Shown one piece after another: positions 33,910-40,650 of a stretch of DNA of 64,000 nucleotides. The notes beneath the pieces were generated by a model that did no database searches, was not told the origin of the DNA, and saw only the letters and a program-made list of their open reading frames with translations. The DNA is taken from positions 1 through 64,000 of the IMG/VR virus record IMGVR_UViG_3300027365_000009. One strand, given 5' to 3'. The position numbers were made by a program, and so were the translations under genes. The number at the start of each line of letters is the position of its first letter. The stretch's first letter is position 1. The stretch is from a virus.

Positions 33910-35249
33910 ACAGCACACTGCTCATGCGGGAAGTGGAGGCAATCACTCAGAGCGGTCAGGGTGTCAGTCACTACCGTGTCGAATGTCGGATTAAAGCCGG
34001 GGATGAATGGATCTCCCCCACCCGTTTGGACTTGTATTCTCTGGAACGGGATTATGAGGACAGTTATGGTGACGTACTGGTGCTGGAGTTCATCACCGGT
34101 CTTGGGACGTACGCTTACCGTTTAGTCCCCAACCGGGATCAACTGCGTGTCGAGGTGACATCGACACCACTGCATGAGACATCCGGTGCCCAGCGCAGCG
34201 ACTTACCACGACGTACCCGTTCTTACCGGGGAATATTAATGGACCAGGATAACCCGGGTCTGGTGGGTCGTTCGCCGCAGTCGTCCTCAGAAGAGGACCT
34301 TAACCTAACCGCTCCCAAACGGGTGGAGCTCCAATTGGTGGATGAGGGGCTCTACCAATCACGCATGATCACCATTGGTCGATTGTACCGTAGTCTTCGT
34401 CCAATGGATGCCTTGAAATCACTGTTTACAGAAACCACTCAGCTGGTGGATGGAAATAACCAACAGCAGATCCAAGGGGTGGAGATCGCCGAGGGGTATA
34501 ACCAGACTCAGCGTCAACATGTTATCCTTCCCCACGGCACGCCCCTCTTCCAGGTACCTGATATCCTTCAGACTGACCAGGGCGGGCTGTACAGCGCCGG
34601 GATTTCTTGCTACTTACAAAATAAAATCTGGCATGTGTTTCCACCATACAACACACAACGCTTCAGTCAGGCCAAACGTACATTAACTATTCTCAACATT
34701 CCCCCTAATCGGTACTACGGGGCGGAGAGAACGTATCGTAAAACCGAGAAGCAAATAGTGATTGTCACTGCTGGAGAAATGGACACCCGAGATACCGCAC
34801 GTTATGAGCAACTCAATGACGGTAACGCGGTACGATTTACCGACGCTCGGAAGTTGTTGACCTTTGGCGAGACACAGCAGAATAAAACCCAGCTGCGACG
34901 CCAGGATAATGTGTTTGAGTTCGAAGGACCGAAAATGGACGGTGGGATGAGTAACGCCCGCTGGTCAAAACAACGTGCCACGGCCAACCCATTTCCACAA
35001 TATACCCAGATGGCACATCGCAACGGACGGTATCTGATGGTAGAATGGATGCATGGGGATGCCAGTCTGTTAACCCCAGGCATGCCGGTTAAATTCATGG
35101 GGGCAGTAAACGATAAGTTGTCCGTGTTTTACGGTGTACTATTAGGTGTCCACGAACAGCGCATTCCTAAAGAGGGGGGTAGTGTGGCTTCTCAATACCC
35201 CGCAAGTATCCGACTTAAAGTGTTTTTAAGTCGGGAACAGGGAGTGTGA
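33900..35249 (+). CDS. Baseplate-hub-like structural protein (tentative)
   Basis: This 449-residue protein is mostly beta-rich. A middle segment (ILPHGTPLFQVPDILQTDQG, then AGISCYLQNKIWHVFPPYNT) has the look of hub/tail proteins that pair a helix for ring assembly with a beta domain. I cannot confirm a family. It ends the operon that begins at 30054. Confidence 0.7.
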   Translation: MAVDSTLLMREVEAITQSGQGVSHYRVECRIKAGDEWISPTRLDLYSLERDYEDSYGDVLVLEFITGLGTYAYRLVPNRDQLRVEVTSTPLHETSGAQRSDLPRRTRSYRGILMDQDNPGLVGRSPQSSSEEDLNLTAPKRVELQLVDEGLYQSRMITIGRLYRSLRPMDALKSLFTETTQLVDGNNQQQIQGVEIAEGYNQTQRQHVILPHGTPLFQVPDILQTDQGGLYSAGISCYLQNKIWHVFPPYNTQRFSQAKRTLTILNIPPNRYYGAERTYRKTEKQIVIVTAGEMDTRDTARYEQLNDGNAVRFTDARKLLTFGETQQNKTQLRRQDNVFEFEGPKMDGGMSNARWSKQRATANPFPQYTQMAHRNGRYLMVEWMHGDASLLTPGMPVKFMGAVNDKLSVFYGVLLGVHEQRIPKEGGSVASQYPASIRLKVFLSREQGV

Positions 35250-35258
35250 ATGGTAGTT

Positions 35259-35277
35259 TTTTGACATCTACATTATC
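35259..35277 (+). promoter_or_regulatory. Repeated 19-mer, candidate phage promoter
   Basis: TTTTGACATCTACATTATC occurs here and, identically, at 47328-47346. Both copies are intergenic and in the same orientation ahead of a rightward gene (35335 and 47386). The TTGACA core resembles a -35 box, but no -10 box lies 17 bp away, so a phage-specific promoter is more likely. Confidence 0.55.
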
Positions 35278-35287
35278 CTCTTGATAC

Positions 35288-35316
35288 AGGCTGCGATGAG
35301 GCAGCCTTCTTTTTCT
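35288..35316 (+). terminator. Rho-independent terminator
   Basis: The stem AGGCTGC / GCAGCCT (35288-35294 / 35301-35307) is followed by TCTTTTTCT. It lies between the candidate promoter and the gene at 35335, so it may act as an attenuator on that promoter as well as ending the preceding operon. Confidence 0.7.
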
Positions 35317-35334
35317 ACGTGGGAGGATAATAAC

Positions 35335-35721
35335 ATGACACTGTATTTTGCTATTGACCGAGAATGGTCCATGTTGTGGTTTAGCCTAATCCACGAGGAA
35401 GTGGATTTAGGTGACCCGGATTGTATCGAGACTCTGTATGAGATGACAACGCATTTTATTCATTTGGCGTTACGTCATCCTAACCGGTGGGGACCAGATA
35501 CACTCCCACAGGTCGCGACAGATGTGATGGAAATTTACGGAAGTTTGGATTTTCCTATCGGAATTTTCCTATCGGAATGGAAATCGCTTTTAGGACTCAT
35601 TGAGTGGGTTCTACTGCCGTACTATACCGCGCAGGATTTATGGGTAGATGATCTAACCCCAGTGATTGACACAATGGGGCGTTTATCGGGAGTCTGTCTA
35701 CACATTAACAACTTGAGCTGA
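35335..35721 (+). CDS. Hypothetical 128-residue protein
   Basis: Starts at the ATG after GGGAGG; a longer frame runs back through the terminator. It is an acidic, Trp- and Leu-rich helical protein with no recognised family. It is 7 bp before the next gene. Confidence 0.75.
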   Translation: MTLYFAIDREWSMLWFSLIHEEVDLGDPDCIETLYEMTTHFIHLALRHPNRWGPDTLPQVATDVMEIYGSLDFPIGIFLSEWKSLLGLIEWVLLPYYTAQDLWVDDLTPVIDTMGRLSGVCLHINNLS

Positions 35722-35728
35722 AGGAACT

Positions 35729-36478
35729 ATGTTTCATCCACATGTTTATTTAAATACACTATGCCAGTGGGCCGGGCATAAAGCCAAAGATACTGCATTG
35801 TTTCCGGATGGGCCATCGGCCAAAGAATCGCTCCATCACCATCGCAGTCTTCGGCTAATTAAGGCATTACTGATCAAACGTCCCATTCACCACCCGGTCG
35901 ATATTGGAGGACATTATCACAGCAAAATGTTACCGATTCTCCAAGAGTTACGGAATGGACGTGTGGTTTCTTTGCCTAAGCTTTGGACGTACCGGGAAGC
36001 CGAAGCGTGGTTAATGACCGAAGACCGATCTTATTTAGACACACCTGATCTGGTTACGGACATTCAGCTTGGTGGTGCTGGTGTTTCTCGTCACGCTATC
36101 CCTACCTTTGGGGTCAATGGTGCCAATACCTCACCGCGACACACTCGGGTACTGCAATACTTCTTTGATTACTTTGGGGTTCGACGTACTCTAGCGTTTT
36201 CTCAGCGCGGGATTCTAAAACGCCTAGTTCAAGAAGTGGCCGCTACACGCGAGACGGACCTTGATGGAATGTTTCAAACGGAGAATTTCCAACTGTCCAT
36301 CAATGTAATGGTGGTCAACTATCTACTGGCCTCCACACCGATGCTATATTCACCTGACATTTTGGTCGATATTGTGTTGGATGAATATTTTACCCCCCTA
36401 CCGCTAACACAGCGCGAAGTATTATTACAAGCCCTACACTCCACGACGCTAAGGAACTGTCATGACGTCGATGCTTGA
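35729..36478 (+). CDS. Hypothetical 249-residue protein
   Basis: A His-rich protein (HHHRSLRLIKALLIKRPIHH, then HYHSKM), helical toward the C-terminus. No motif is recognised. It overlaps the next gene by 17 bp. Confidence 0.75.
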   Translation: MFHPHVYLNTLCQWAGHKAKDTALFPDGPSAKESLHHHRSLRLIKALLIKRPIHHPVDIGGHYHSKMLPILQELRNGRVVSLPKLWTYREAEAWLMTEDRSYLDTPDLVTDIQLGGAGVSRHAIPTFGVNGANTSPRHTRVLQYFFDYFGVRRTLAFSQRGILKRLVQEVAATRETDLDGMFQTENFQLSINVMVVNYLLASTPMLYSPDILVDIVLDEYFTPLPLTQREVLLQALHSTTLRNCHDVDA

Positions 36479-37319
36479 CCCGACCGTGTTCACTGCTGAT
36501 GTTCAAGCGTATGATACCAATGAGAACCCAACCCTTACGGTGATGTCGCAACCGGTATCCCGTCAGAAGCTGCTAAAGCGTATTAAGATGGCTTGGGGAG
36601 ACTCCGCCCACACTACTTTCCGCCAGTTAATTGATGACGTGTTCAAGGGGTTTGTGTACGATCGGGACTACCCGCGTCAGTTGTGTCTGGATTACGACAA
36701 TAATGTGGTCTGGGCATTTTGTTATAAGCGCCCGAAGCGTCAAGACCCCTCTGGCAACTCCCTGGTCAAGACCGTCATTCAGCTGCCACCAACTTTAACC
36801 TTGGATACGTTGGGGATAGAGGGTGATGTCCCTTGGCTGGCCCTCACCGAGATCCACCAGACGGTTTCAGATCAGAGTGATGTCCTCGGTAGTCGTACCC
36901 CGCTATTGGGGGTGGGGGACTTCAGCCAGGACTTTGTACGCTCTGGTACTGTCCATCAGCATGTGGTGTCTGTTGGGGAAGCCAACAACGAGGCGACCTA
37001 CATCAACTTAGACCTTCGTTGGCTGTTGGCCTCAGGGGAGGCAGAGGTCAATGATGGGGAAATTGCTCAACAAGTAAGTCGTCGCGACTTCTATTATACC
37101 CTCAAAGGCCAGTATCGGGTCTCGACGGACTACCTTACCTTGATCGAACGATATTTAAAAGCACTTGGCGTGACGCCCTACTATCAAATGCTTAGGACGG
37201 ATACCCAACATAACTTTGCATTGCGCTACACCCTGGACGTCAAGCTCGACGATGAGCATTGCTGGCCAGTGCATGGCGGGTTGTTCCTGGCGTGTCGTCG
37301 CCGCAAAGATTTACAGTAA
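36462..37319 (+). CDS. Hypothetical 285-residue protein
   Basis: This mixed-fold protein has no recognised domain. AAGGAA lies 6 bp before ATG 36462; a second ATG at 36471 is possible. Context (end of a three-gene unit after the possible promoter at 35259) suggests a tail or assembly function, but this is not shown by sequence. Confidence 0.75.
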   Translation: MTSMLDPTVFTADVQAYDTNENPTLTVMSQPVSRQKLLKRIKMAWGDSAHTTFRQLIDDVFKGFVYDRDYPRQLCLDYDNNVVWAFCYKRPKRQDPSGNSLVKTVIQLPPTLTLDTLGIEGDVPWLALTEIHQTVSDQSDVLGSRTPLLGVGDFSQDFVRSGTVHQHVVSVGEANNEATYINLDLRWLLASGEAEVNDGEIAQQVSRRDFYYTLKGQYRVSTDYLTLIERYLKALGVTPYYQMLRTDTQHNFALRYTLDVKLDDEHCWPVHGGLFLACRRRKDLQ

Positions 37320-37331
37320 GGCATAATGTTA

Positions 37332-37352
37332 CAGGGTCCGCTTCGGACCCTG
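37332..37352 (+). terminator. Hairpin after gene 36462
   Basis: The stem CAGGGTCC / GGACCCTG with a GCTTC loop has no T-tract behind it. It is a weak terminator or an mRNA-stabilising hairpin. Confidence 0.5.
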
Positions 37353-37375
37353 GTTATGTCGCGATCCCATTTTCC

Positions 37376-37391
37376 TTAAGACCTATATCAC
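37376..37391 (+). promoter_or_regulatory. Repeated 16-mer, candidate promoter
   Basis: TTAAGACCTATATCAC occurs here and identically at 38918-38933, each ahead of a group of small genes and in the same orientation. The AT-rich CTATATCAC core is reminiscent of the TATATTAC-type early promoters of phiKZ, but that likeness is only suggestive. Confidence 0.5.
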
Positions 37392-37419
37392 TCTCATGCA
37401 AACCCAAAGGAGCACAACA

Positions 37420-37533
37420 ATGCGGTTTATCAAGAAGCTGTACAAGCACCGTCCTCGTGGCCGCCAATGGCGTCGTCTGTGGGCGTACCGTGTGATGCTT
37501 GTGGCAACAAAACGAGAAATGAAAGAAGAATAG
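37420..37533 (+). CDS. Small basic 37-residue protein
   Basis: The frame is MRFIKKLYKHRPRGRQWRRL and onward, ending KREMKEE. AAAGGAG precedes the ATG. It is highly basic and could bind nucleic acid or the membrane surface. It lies 29 bp after the repeated 16-mer and just before the membrane protein at 37544. A real small gene is likely from the strong ribosome binding site and tight spacing. Confidence 0.6.
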   Translation: MRFIKKLYKHRPRGRQWRRLWAYRVMLVATKREMKEE

Positions 37534-37543
37534 GAGGTGATCC

Positions 37544-37948
37544 ATGGGTGGTGTCATTGCGTTACTTCTCCTCATCCTACTCTTTGCCGGTGCTATCGGC
37601 TTGTGGATGAAGATCCTTGATGCGTTACGGGGAAAACGTCCTACCCCTCGAAAACGCCCGCAGGGGCCGTCTGAGGGGCCGTCCTACCATCTCCGTACCT
37701 TCGTCCAGGCACTAGAGAACGAAGGCTATATGGGCCATGTGGCGCTCTCAGAGGGGGATATGGAGTATGTAGACGACCCGGTGTTGTCCAACATGCTTAC
37801 CATCATTGCCAGAGAACGTGATTTGCAGTGGGCGCTCCCGCCTCTGCGCCTCAGGTTGAAAGCAACTCCCCAGAGTGCCCCGGAAGCATTCAAAAGCAAG
37901 TACCGGTGGGTGGTCATGACCCCCACTCACGCCATTGGCTATAAATAA
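37544..37948 (+). CDS. Membrane-anchored protein
   Basis: The 134-residue protein begins with a ~20-residue hydrophobic helix (GGVIALLLLILLFAGAIGLW) followed by a Pro/Arg-rich stretch and a soluble domain. This fits a single-pass inner-membrane protein. It follows GGAGG and precedes the Ntn-hydrolase-like gene by 28 bp. Function unknown. Confidence 0.75.
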   Translation: MGGVIALLLLILLFAGAIGLWMKILDALRGKRPTPRKRPQGPSEGPSYHLRTFVQALENEGYMGHVALSEGDMEYVDDPVLSNMLTIIARERDLQWALPPLRLRLKATPQSAPEAFKSKYRWVVMTPTHAIGYK

Positions 37949-37975
37949 CCGAAAGAACCATAACGGAGAACGACC

Positions 37976-38599
37976 ATGACCCTTATCGTTGTTGATCAAT
38001 TCCGCACCACTGCCGATTCCTACGCCGTGGAACATAAAGGCGGTACCCAAACCATTCACAAGGATTTTCCTAAGGTCCTGAGGATGGTGATGCCTATCCA
38101 CTATACCCAAGTGGGATACGAATCTCACCGCACAGTGGCGTACTGTGGAAACGCCCAAACGTTCGTGCACTTCTGGCGGGAAGTTGTCGATGCCCAAACC
38201 CGCGATGGTATCATTGACGAGCACGACCTCGAACTGATTGCCAGCCAAATTCAGGGCGATCCCTGCCAGGTGATCATTCCGTTCAGCAACGCCGTCTTGA
38301 CACTACTCGTGGGACGAGAACGTCCCCAAGTGGAGTGGCGGGAAGGTCCCATCCATGCATTTGGGAGTGGTTACGTAGAACCTGCTCATGTAGTAAACGA
38401 GTACCGTAGCTGGTACTCGATCTTCTTTGACGCATTGGACGCTGGGAAGATTGCCGGTACGGATATCCACTTTCTTTCACACCAGGGCGAAGAGAAGGAA
38501 GCCATTCAGGACAGCCTGAAACCGGAATCCACGGTGAAACGCGTTCGACGCCGGATGCCGTGGCGTCAGCGGGTGAGTAAGAAAGCCAAACATTCGTAG
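37976..38599 (+). CDS. Proteasome/HslV-like Ntn-hydrolase
   Basis: This 207-residue protein resembles the proteasome beta/HslV family. After Met removal the N-terminal residue would be Thr (MTLIVVDQF), the catalytic nucleophile. TTADS matches the conserved Asp region, and FPKVLRM matches the VKKVRR segment that carries the catalytic Lys. Further on, VAYCGNAQTFVHFWREV aligns with the FAGGTADAF helix region and AFGSGYVEPAHVV with the IGSGGPYAQAA segment. It lacks any adjacent HslU-like ATPase. It may be a phage-encoded peptidase or a fold reused for another role. The C-terminal ~30 residues are an added basic tail. Confidence 0.65.
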   Translation: MTLIVVDQFRTTADSYAVEHKGGTQTIHKDFPKVLRMVMPIHYTQVGYESHRTVAYCGNAQTFVHFWREVVDAQTRDGIIDEHDLELIASQIQGDPCQVIIPFSNAVLTLLVGRERPQVEWREGPIHAFGSGYVEPAHVVNEYRSWYSIFFDALDAGKIAGTDIHFLSHQGEEKEAIQDSLKPESTVKRVRRRMPWRQRVSKKAKHS

Positions 38600-38614
38600 A
38601 TGTAGGAGAATCTC

Positions 38615-38890
38615 ATGAAAAAGAAAACCGTTAAGGACCCTGTATTGAGTTCAATCCTCTCCGGAAACGGGCGTGATGAACTTACACCACAGTCCGACAA
38701 TGAACTGGATCGGGCCACGTGTGGCGAAGAAAAGTGCGAGTGTTGTAGTTATAATGAAGCATTACTCTCCTCACTTATTTCAGCAGTTCAACACAACGTC
38801 GAGTTAATCAACAAAATGAGTTCTCAGTTGGAGGATATCAATATCCAGCAACAGAGGCTAATGAACATGATCGACGACATTACGCGTTAA
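38615..38890 (+). CDS. Small Cys-containing coiled-coil protein
   Basis: This 91-residue protein has a Cys cluster (TCGEEKCECCSYNE) then a helical coiled-coil-like segment to the C-terminus (SSQLEDINIQQQRLMNM). It could bind metal. AGGAG precedes the ATG. Unknown function. Confidence 0.7.
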   Translation: MKKKTVKDPVLSSILSGNGRDELTPQSDNELDRATCGEEKCECCSYNEALLSSLISAVQHNVELINKMSSQLEDINIQQQRLMNMIDDITR

Positions 38891-38917
38891 TAGCGGAATG
38901 CCTAGAATCAAACCAAA

Positions 38918-38933
38918 TTAAGACCTATATCAC
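38918..38933 (+). promoter_or_regulatory. Second copy of repeated 16-mer
   Basis: TTAAGACCTATATCAC, identical to 37376-37391. It lies 61 bp ahead of the small membrane protein gene at 38994. Confidence 0.5.
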
Positions 38934-38993
38934 AGACATGAAGCCAACCACATAAACGGCTTCTTATACAAACGAAAGAATGGAGCTTTTATA

Positions 38994-39203
38994 ATGAGCA
39001 ACGAAAACACCAGCCAGCAGAACACCAATGACCCGAGCAAGAAAACCGGCTTCTGGAAGAAGCATGGCAAGAAAGTTATGATCGGTGCTGGCGCCGTTGC
39101 TGTTGGCGTTGCTGGAGGTGCTATTTATTATGCCTGCCGCAGTGTAGGTGTTGATGCCGCTGAAGCGATCAGCGACATCAAAGACGCCGCTACTGGCGAA
39201 TAG
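38994..39203 (+). CDS. Small single-pass membrane protein
   Basis: The 69-residue protein has a basic, Asn-rich N-terminus and one Gly/Ala/Val-rich hydrophobic helix (VMIGAGAVAVGVAGGAIYYA), then an acidic end. It belongs with the genes at 39339 and 39547, which share size, a basic stretch followed by a Gly-rich helix, and similar leaders. Could be a holin-like, superinfection or virion membrane-interacting protein. Confidence 0.7.
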   Translation: MSNENTSQQNTNDPSKKTGFWKKHGKKVMIGAGAVAVGVAGGAIYYACRSVGVDAAEAISDIKDAATGE

Positions 39204-39338
39204 TAATGACCTGGAGGGCTAAAATGAGCGCCCTCTAACCTACCCTGGACAGGCCAGGGAGCAGAAGCAAGACCCGGGAGTGGGTAACTACTCCCTCTAT
39301 TGTAGTAAACCAAAAAATCGAAAGAACGGAGAACTACC
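39204..39338 (+). ncRNA. Three tandem hairpins between small genes
   Basis: The gap holds three consecutive perfect 6-bp hairpins: GAGGGC/GCCCTC (39214-39235), CCCTGG/CCAGGG (39243-39259) and GGGAGT/ACTCCC (39276-39295). A CGAAAGAA leader and ribosome binding site follow. It may be a structured 5' leader of the next gene, a processing site or a small RNA. Confidence 0.45.
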
Positions 39339-39506
39339 ATGGCCAAGACCAACATGAAGTCCAAGTTCAAGCGTGCCTACAACACCACCAAACGTTTCGG
39401 ACATGAAACGCTGGACGCCACCGCCATCGGTGGAATGGCAGGTACCGCATTGGGTGTCCTGGGTGGGTTGACTTATGTTGCCGTCAACCTGTACACCAAA
39501 AAGTAA
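39339..39506 (+). CDS. Small single-pass membrane protein
   Basis: A 55-residue protein starting MAKTNMKSKFKRAYNTTKRF, with a basic N-terminus then a Gly-rich hydrophobic helix ending NLYTKK. GGAG precedes the ATG. Likely a paralog in layout of the genes at 38994 and 39547. Confidence 0.7.
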   Translation: MAKTNMKSKFKRAYNTTKRFGHETLDATAIGGMAGTALGVLGGLTYVAVNLYTKK

Positions 39507-39546
39507 TCGTCATCACTAAAACGAAAGAACCATAAGGAGTTACACC

Positions 39547-39714
39547 ATGTTCACCAAGACCACCGATTTTCAGCAAGACGACAGCAAGAAAAAGAAGGCT
39601 GTCAAAGTAGCTGGTAAAGTATTCAAGGGTGCCGTGGGTGTCGGTACCTGTGTGGGCATGACCCTGCTCGGGGTCGCCACTGCTAAGATGATCGTTGACG
39701 TCAACAACAGTTAA
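39547..39714 (+). CDS. Small single-pass membrane protein
   Basis: A 55-residue protein starting MFTKTTDFQQDDSKKKKAVK, followed by a Gly/Val-rich helix (GVGTCVGMTLLGVATAKMIV). Preceded by CGAAAGAACCATAAGGAG, nearly the same leader as at 37946 and 39317. It ends the small-gene group at the terminator at 39723. Confidence 0.7.
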   Translation: MFTKTTDFQQDDSKKKKAVKVAGKVFKGAVGVGTCVGMTLLGVATAKMIVDVNNS

Positions 39715-39722
39715 CGGTCATC

Positions 39723-39756
39723 AAAGGGACGTCGCATTGACGTCCCTTTATTTTTT
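39723..39756 (+). terminator. Rho-independent terminator
   Basis: The stem AAAGGGACGTC / GACGTCCCTTT (39723-39733 / 39739-39749) is followed by ATTTTTTG. It ends the small membrane-protein group. Confidence 0.9.
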
Positions 39757-39779
39757 GTCTTCACTGAGGTTTCTTCTCA

Positions 39780-40226
39780 ATGATCATTGGATCAGTATAT
39801 GCCGGAGATATCTTTGCTACTGGAATGCAAACGATCACATGTCCTACCAACTGCGTCGGTGTCATGGGGAAAGGATTAGCAAAGACAACAAAAGAACGCT
39901 ATCCTAACGTATGGCGGGTTTATCGGCGCGCTTTTGAAGAAGGAGGATTACATCCTCACCGCCCACTTATCGCTACGGCATACCCTGGTCGCCAGGTTTT
40001 ATGTTTTCACACGAAACGACATTGGCGCGATGCGTCAAAGGTAGACGATATTGAGATGGGACTCCGTTACCTCGTCGATAATTATCGGGTAATGTACATT
40101 GATTCGATCGCCATCCCAGCCATTGGGTGTGGGTTGGGCGGCCTTGATTGGGTGACTCAAGTTAAGCCACTTATCTGTCATTACCTTGACCCGATAGACC
40201 TTCCGGTTATGTTATATGAACCATAA
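39780..40226 (+). CDS. DarG-like macro domain protein
   Basis: This 148-residue single-domain protein has the macro fold signatures GVMGKGLA (residues 27-34), FHTKRHWRDAS (76-86, including K79) and AIGCGLGGLDW (115-125). This combination fits the macro domain of the DarG antitoxin, which removes ADP-ribose from DNA modified by the toxin DarT. The C-terminal DarT-binding half of DarG is missing and no DarT gene is nearby, so it is not a complete toxin-antitoxin pair. A phage protein that reverses host DarT damage is the leading idea. Generic ADP-ribose hydrolysis is the alternative. Confidence 0.8.
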   Translation: MIIGSVYAGDIFATGMQTITCPTNCVGVMGKGLAKTTKERYPNVWRVYRRAFEEGGLHPHRPLIATAYPGRQVLCFHTKRHWRDASKVDDIEMGLRYLVDNYRVMYIDSIAIPAIGCGLGGLDWVTQVKPLICHYLDPIDLPVMLYEP

Positions 40227-40236
40227 GGAGACTCAC

Positions 40237-40512
40237 ATGTATACGACCAAGCGCGATACGGCGAAATATTGGAAAGAACTCCTGATAGGAACAAGCCTCT
40301 TGATATTCCTTTGGTTGGGAAGTGTTGCGTATGGTAAATCCGACACGGTAACAGTGACTGATGTAGTAAATCGTGTCAGTCACGAACGGAACCTAACGGT
40401 AGAAGAACGTTCGCGATTAGCTGAACGGGTATCTGGATGGGTGACCAATAACCCAAACCTCATTAAAACACCGATGGTTGTTTATCATTATTTAGGGGGA
40501 GGTAACCAATAG
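40237..40512 (+). CDS. Small membrane-anchored protein
   Basis: The ~91-residue protein has an N-terminal hydrophobic helix (LLIGTSLLIFLWLGSVAYG) that could be a signal anchor, then a soluble region (VVNRVSHERNLTVEERSRL). I chose the ATG at 40237 because AAGGAG lies 8 bp upstream. Unknown function. Confidence 0.7.
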   Translation: MYTTKRDTAKYWKELLIGTSLLIFLWLGSVAYGKSDTVTVTDVVNRVSHERNLTVEERSRLAERVSGWVTNNPNLIKTPMVVYHYLGGGNQ

Positions 40513-40549
40513 TATGTCGTAGTGCATCGGTTACCGTGTTACGTCATCA

Positions 40550-40613
40550 CGCTACGGCATACGCCCTCCCCGTTTGGGGAGGGCGTTCTATGCCGTTTTT
40601 TTTTTATTTGTTA
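40550..40613 (+). terminator. Strong terminator
   Basis: A two-part stem, ACGGCAT / ATGCCGT outside and ACGCCCTCCCC / GGGGAGGGCGT inside, is followed by nine T residues. It lies at the convergent junction with the helicase gene. Confidence 0.9.
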
Positions 40614-40650
40614 TCTAAACAAAAACTAGCAAAGGGGACCGCGGTGGTGG

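Noticed and set aside
38994-39714. Toxin-antitoxin module in the small-protein cluster
   Set aside because: No paired toxin and antitoxin layout is visible; the three proteins look like one another and have no known toxin motif.
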